From an uncultured Plesiomonas sp. (lineage in GTDB: Bacteria > Pseudomonadota > Gammaproteobacteria > Enterobacterales > CAMTGL01), in NCBI GenBank assembly GCA_947071955.1, contig CAMTGL010000096.1, forward strand, positions 1 through 7,593: a stretch of 7,593 nt of DNA, written 5' to 3'. This document shows, in pieces, positions 6,345 through 7,593 of the stretch (positions are counted from its first letter, which is position 1; every line of letters starts with the position of its first letter). The notes below the pieces were generated by a model that was given only the letters and a program-made list of their open reading frames with translations, was not told where the DNA came from and made no database searches. Both the position numbers and the translations under genes were made by a program.

Positions 6345-6845
6345 TTACTGCATCACATAGCTGGTTAACAAAATTTGCTCGACTGCCGGAGTTTTCAGCA
6401 GCTTTTGCAAGGTATCGCGTACCTCTGCCAGCACGTGTGTGCGCAGAGTTTCACGGCTGCGTGGATCACGCCACTGTTCGGTGGTCGCGGTCGAAAAAGC
6501 GCTGAGGATCTGGCTTTCAATCAGCGGAAGATTAGCCTGCACCAACGCTTGATCGGTTTTATTGCGCACCAACAGCTGAACGCGGATCTCAACCAACCGA
6601 TCACGCGATTCGCCCTGCACATTAAATACAAATGGGCGTGAGGTGTTCACATACAACGCCATCGTACCGAGTGCCGGAACAAAATCGGCTTTAAACGCAC
6701 TCTCTTTTGCCGGTTTATCCGATAGATAGAGATAACTGCTAACCACCGCAGCCAGCAAAATCACAACCCCCACAGCCAGCATGATTTTTTTGCGTTTTTG
6801 CGTATCGCCGCGACGCTGACCGTCGAGCGTAAGGTTTTCTGCCAT
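6345..6845 (-). CDS. fliL: Flagellar basal-body-associated protein FliL
   Basis: FliL is a single-pass inner-membrane protein that rings the stator units and stabilises them, affecting torque and swarming. From ATG 6845 it has 166 aa, close to the family size. A basic cytoplasmic stretch (QKRKK) precedes one membrane helix (about residues 21-41, IMLAVGVVILLAAVVSSYLYL), followed by the periplasmic domain with its family pattern (FVFNVQGESRDRLVEIRVQL) and the C-terminus QILLTSYVMQ. An upstream ATG at 6890 would add 15 residues, but it lies in the arm of a hairpin and lacks a Shine-Dalgarno; ATG 6845 has AGGA and AGAGG upstream and gives a family-like N-terminus. A 17-nt gap leads to fliM. Confidence 0.95.
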   Translation of the reverse strand: MAENLTLDGQRRGDTQKRKKIMLAVGVVILLAAVVSSYLYLSDKPAKESAFKADFVPALGTMALYVNTSRPFVFNVQGESRDRLVEIRVQLLVRNKTDQALVQANLPLIESQILSAFSTATTEQWRDPRSRETLRTHVLAEVRDTLQKLLKTPAVEQILLTSYVMQ

Positions 6846-6941
6846 TGCCTCTAATCCTGATCTGTTCTGATGAAGGCTATCGGCCTTCATTTACTGGTAA
6901 TAATTAGCTATGCCGTGTCATTAACTACGCCAAGTGATTAA
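6846..6941 (-). other. fliK-fliL spacer
   Basis: In transcription order this 96-nt spacer follows the fliK stop, which is itself embedded in a 12-nt palindrome GTGATTAATCAC (6934-6945). It then has an A/T-rich stretch and a perfect hairpin (6870-6890, listed separately). TTGGCG, 17 nt and TAGCTA could be a weak sigma-70 promoter for fliL, but the -10 is poor. No sigma-54 element is present. Confidence 0.5.
6870..6890 (-). repeat. Perfect hairpin between fliK and fliL
   Basis: The minus strand reads ATGAAGGC, a 5-nt CGATA loop and GCCTTCAT, giving an 8-bp perfect stem. No T-run follows on the minus strand, so it is not a standard terminator. It could slow the transcript, protect an RNA end or partly separate fliL expression from fliK. 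It ends 24 nt before the chosen fliL start. Confidence 0.55.
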
Positions 6942-7592
6942 TCACGCATAGTAATCAACCTGATAAGGTGAAATGGATACCGTTTTTTGTGGCAATGATT
7001 CGGTTTCAACATCACCCGTTGCAGGCAAAATTTGCCCTTGCGCTGCCGACTCACCACTTCCGGCTTGCCCACCACGCGCCTGCTGATCGTGTGCCTGACC
7101 TTGTTGCTGTTGCTGTATCTGCGCCTGACCAAGCAAAATACCCTGCTGCGCAAGCATCTCGCGCAAGCGCGGTAGTGTCTGCTCCAACAATTCACGAGCC
7201 TGCGTATTGTGTACGGTAATGCCGACCTGAGCCTGATCCTGATTTAACTGCAATTTAATCTGCAAATTACCCAGTTCGGGGGGATCGAGCCGAATTTCCA
7301 CCGTATCTAGCTTACGGTTAAGCAAGAACTGTACCTGTTCATGCAAAACCTGCGCACTTTGTTCAGAATTACGCAGCGGTAGCGGTGTATTCGGGGTCTG
7401 AACATGTTCAGGCTGACGTGCAGAAACCGCATTCTGCTGGCGTAATGCGGCCAGTAAATCGTGCCCCTGAGCTGGCGGCGTGACTACTGGGGCTTCATTT
7501 CCCATAGAACTGAGTGCACTTAACCGTGATAACCGATCTGCCGAATGAGAGCTCTGATCAGATGCTTTTTGCTGGCTATCTTCGGTAAATAA
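6942..7592 (-). CDS. fliK: Flagellar hook-length control protein FliK, C-terminal part
   Basis: FliK is a secreted molecular ruler; its C-terminal domain acts on FlhB to stop hook export once the hook has its full length. The frame is open to the window edge, so the N-terminal part is missing; 216 residues are visible. The hook-length domain is clear in the sequence VEIRLDPPELGNLQIKLQL followed by QAQVGITVHNTQARELLEQ and LPRLREMLAQQGILLGQAQI. The upstream linker is Q/P/S-rich as usual, and the tail has a QQQQQ run and a G/Q/A-rich stretch before the typical YQVDYYA end. An internal ATG (7505) opens a shorter frame, but the coding frame continues upstream through it, so it is not taken as the start. 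fliL follows after 96 nt. Confidence 0.96.
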   Translation of the reverse strand, partial: LFTEDSQQKASDQSSHSADRLSRLSALSSMGNEAPVVTPPAQGHDLLAALRQQNAVSARQPEHVQTPNTPLPLRNSEQSAQVLHEQVQFLLNRKLDTVEIRLDPPELGNLQIKLQLNQDQAQVGITVHNTQARELLEQTLPRLREMLAQQGILLGQAQIQQQQQGQAHDQQARGGQAGSGESAAQGQILPATGDVETESLPQKTVSISPYQVDYYA

Positions 7593-7593
7593 C

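Noticed and set aside
6865..6885. GCCGATAG before fliL as the -10 of a sigma-28 promoter
   Set aside because: It resembles GCCGATAA, but no TAAA-like -35 occurs at the right spacing and the bases are accounted for by the hairpin.
6891..6945. TTGGCG sequence after fliK as a sigma-54 promoter for fliL
   Set aside because: GG-N10 is followed by GA rather than GC, so the -12 element is missing.
1..7593. Possible virulence type III secretion (injectisome) locus
   Set aside because: FliK, FliL, FliM with its CheY-binding peptide, FliN and FliO are flagellum-specific, and no needle or translocon genes are present.

Overview
The window holds a block of flagellar export-apparatus and C-ring genes, all on the minus strand. 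Transcription order, from high to low coordinates, is fliK (3' part) - fliL - fliM - fliN - fliO - fliP - fliQ - fliR - flhB - flhA (5' part). Having flhB and flhA directly after fliR, together with a sigma-54 type (-24/-12) promoter in front of flhA, is the layout of polar-flagellum clusters in gammaproteobacteria such as Vibrio, Aeromonas, Shewanella and Pseudomonas. Enteric bacteria keep flhBA away from fliLMNOPQR. Base composition looks close to 50% GC by eye. A genus cannot be fixed from this; an Aeromonadales- or Plesiomonas-like organism is only a guess.

Layout. 7592-6942: end of the hook-length regulator FliK, with a Q/G-rich tail. 6941-6846: spacer with a perfect 8-bp hairpin. 6845-4887: stator/basal-body protein FliL and switch proteins FliM and FliN, tightly packed. 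4883-2296: export-gate proteins FliO, FliP, FliQ and FliR; fliO/fliP overlap by 14 nt and fliQ/fliR by 1 nt, with a 95-nt spacer between fliP and fliQ. 2295-2183: a T-rich 113-nt spacer. 2182-1049: export switch FlhB. 1048-772: a spacer with the sigma-54 promoter and a hairpin. 771-1: flhA, running off the window.

Together FliP, FliQ, FliR, FlhB and FlhA form the membrane gate of the flagellar type III secretion system. FliO helps assemble FliP. FliK and FlhB switch the exported substrate from rod/hook to filament. FliM and FliN form the C-ring, which docks export cargo and responds to CheY-P.

The main anomaly is in flhA. Its reading frame has an in-frame amber codon (minus-strand TAG, 526-528) inside the highly conserved N-terminal membrane region, with an Arg-to-Gly change two codons later. 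The frame is otherwise open and FlhA-like on both sides. As given, the gene would yield an 81-residue fragment, so either this strain has lost its export gate or the sequence has a local error. I see no mobile element, CRISPR array, RNA gene or unknown multi-gene system here. The other points of interest are regulatory and structural details, including a 13-nt sequence shared in inverted orientation by the two spacers flanking flhB.
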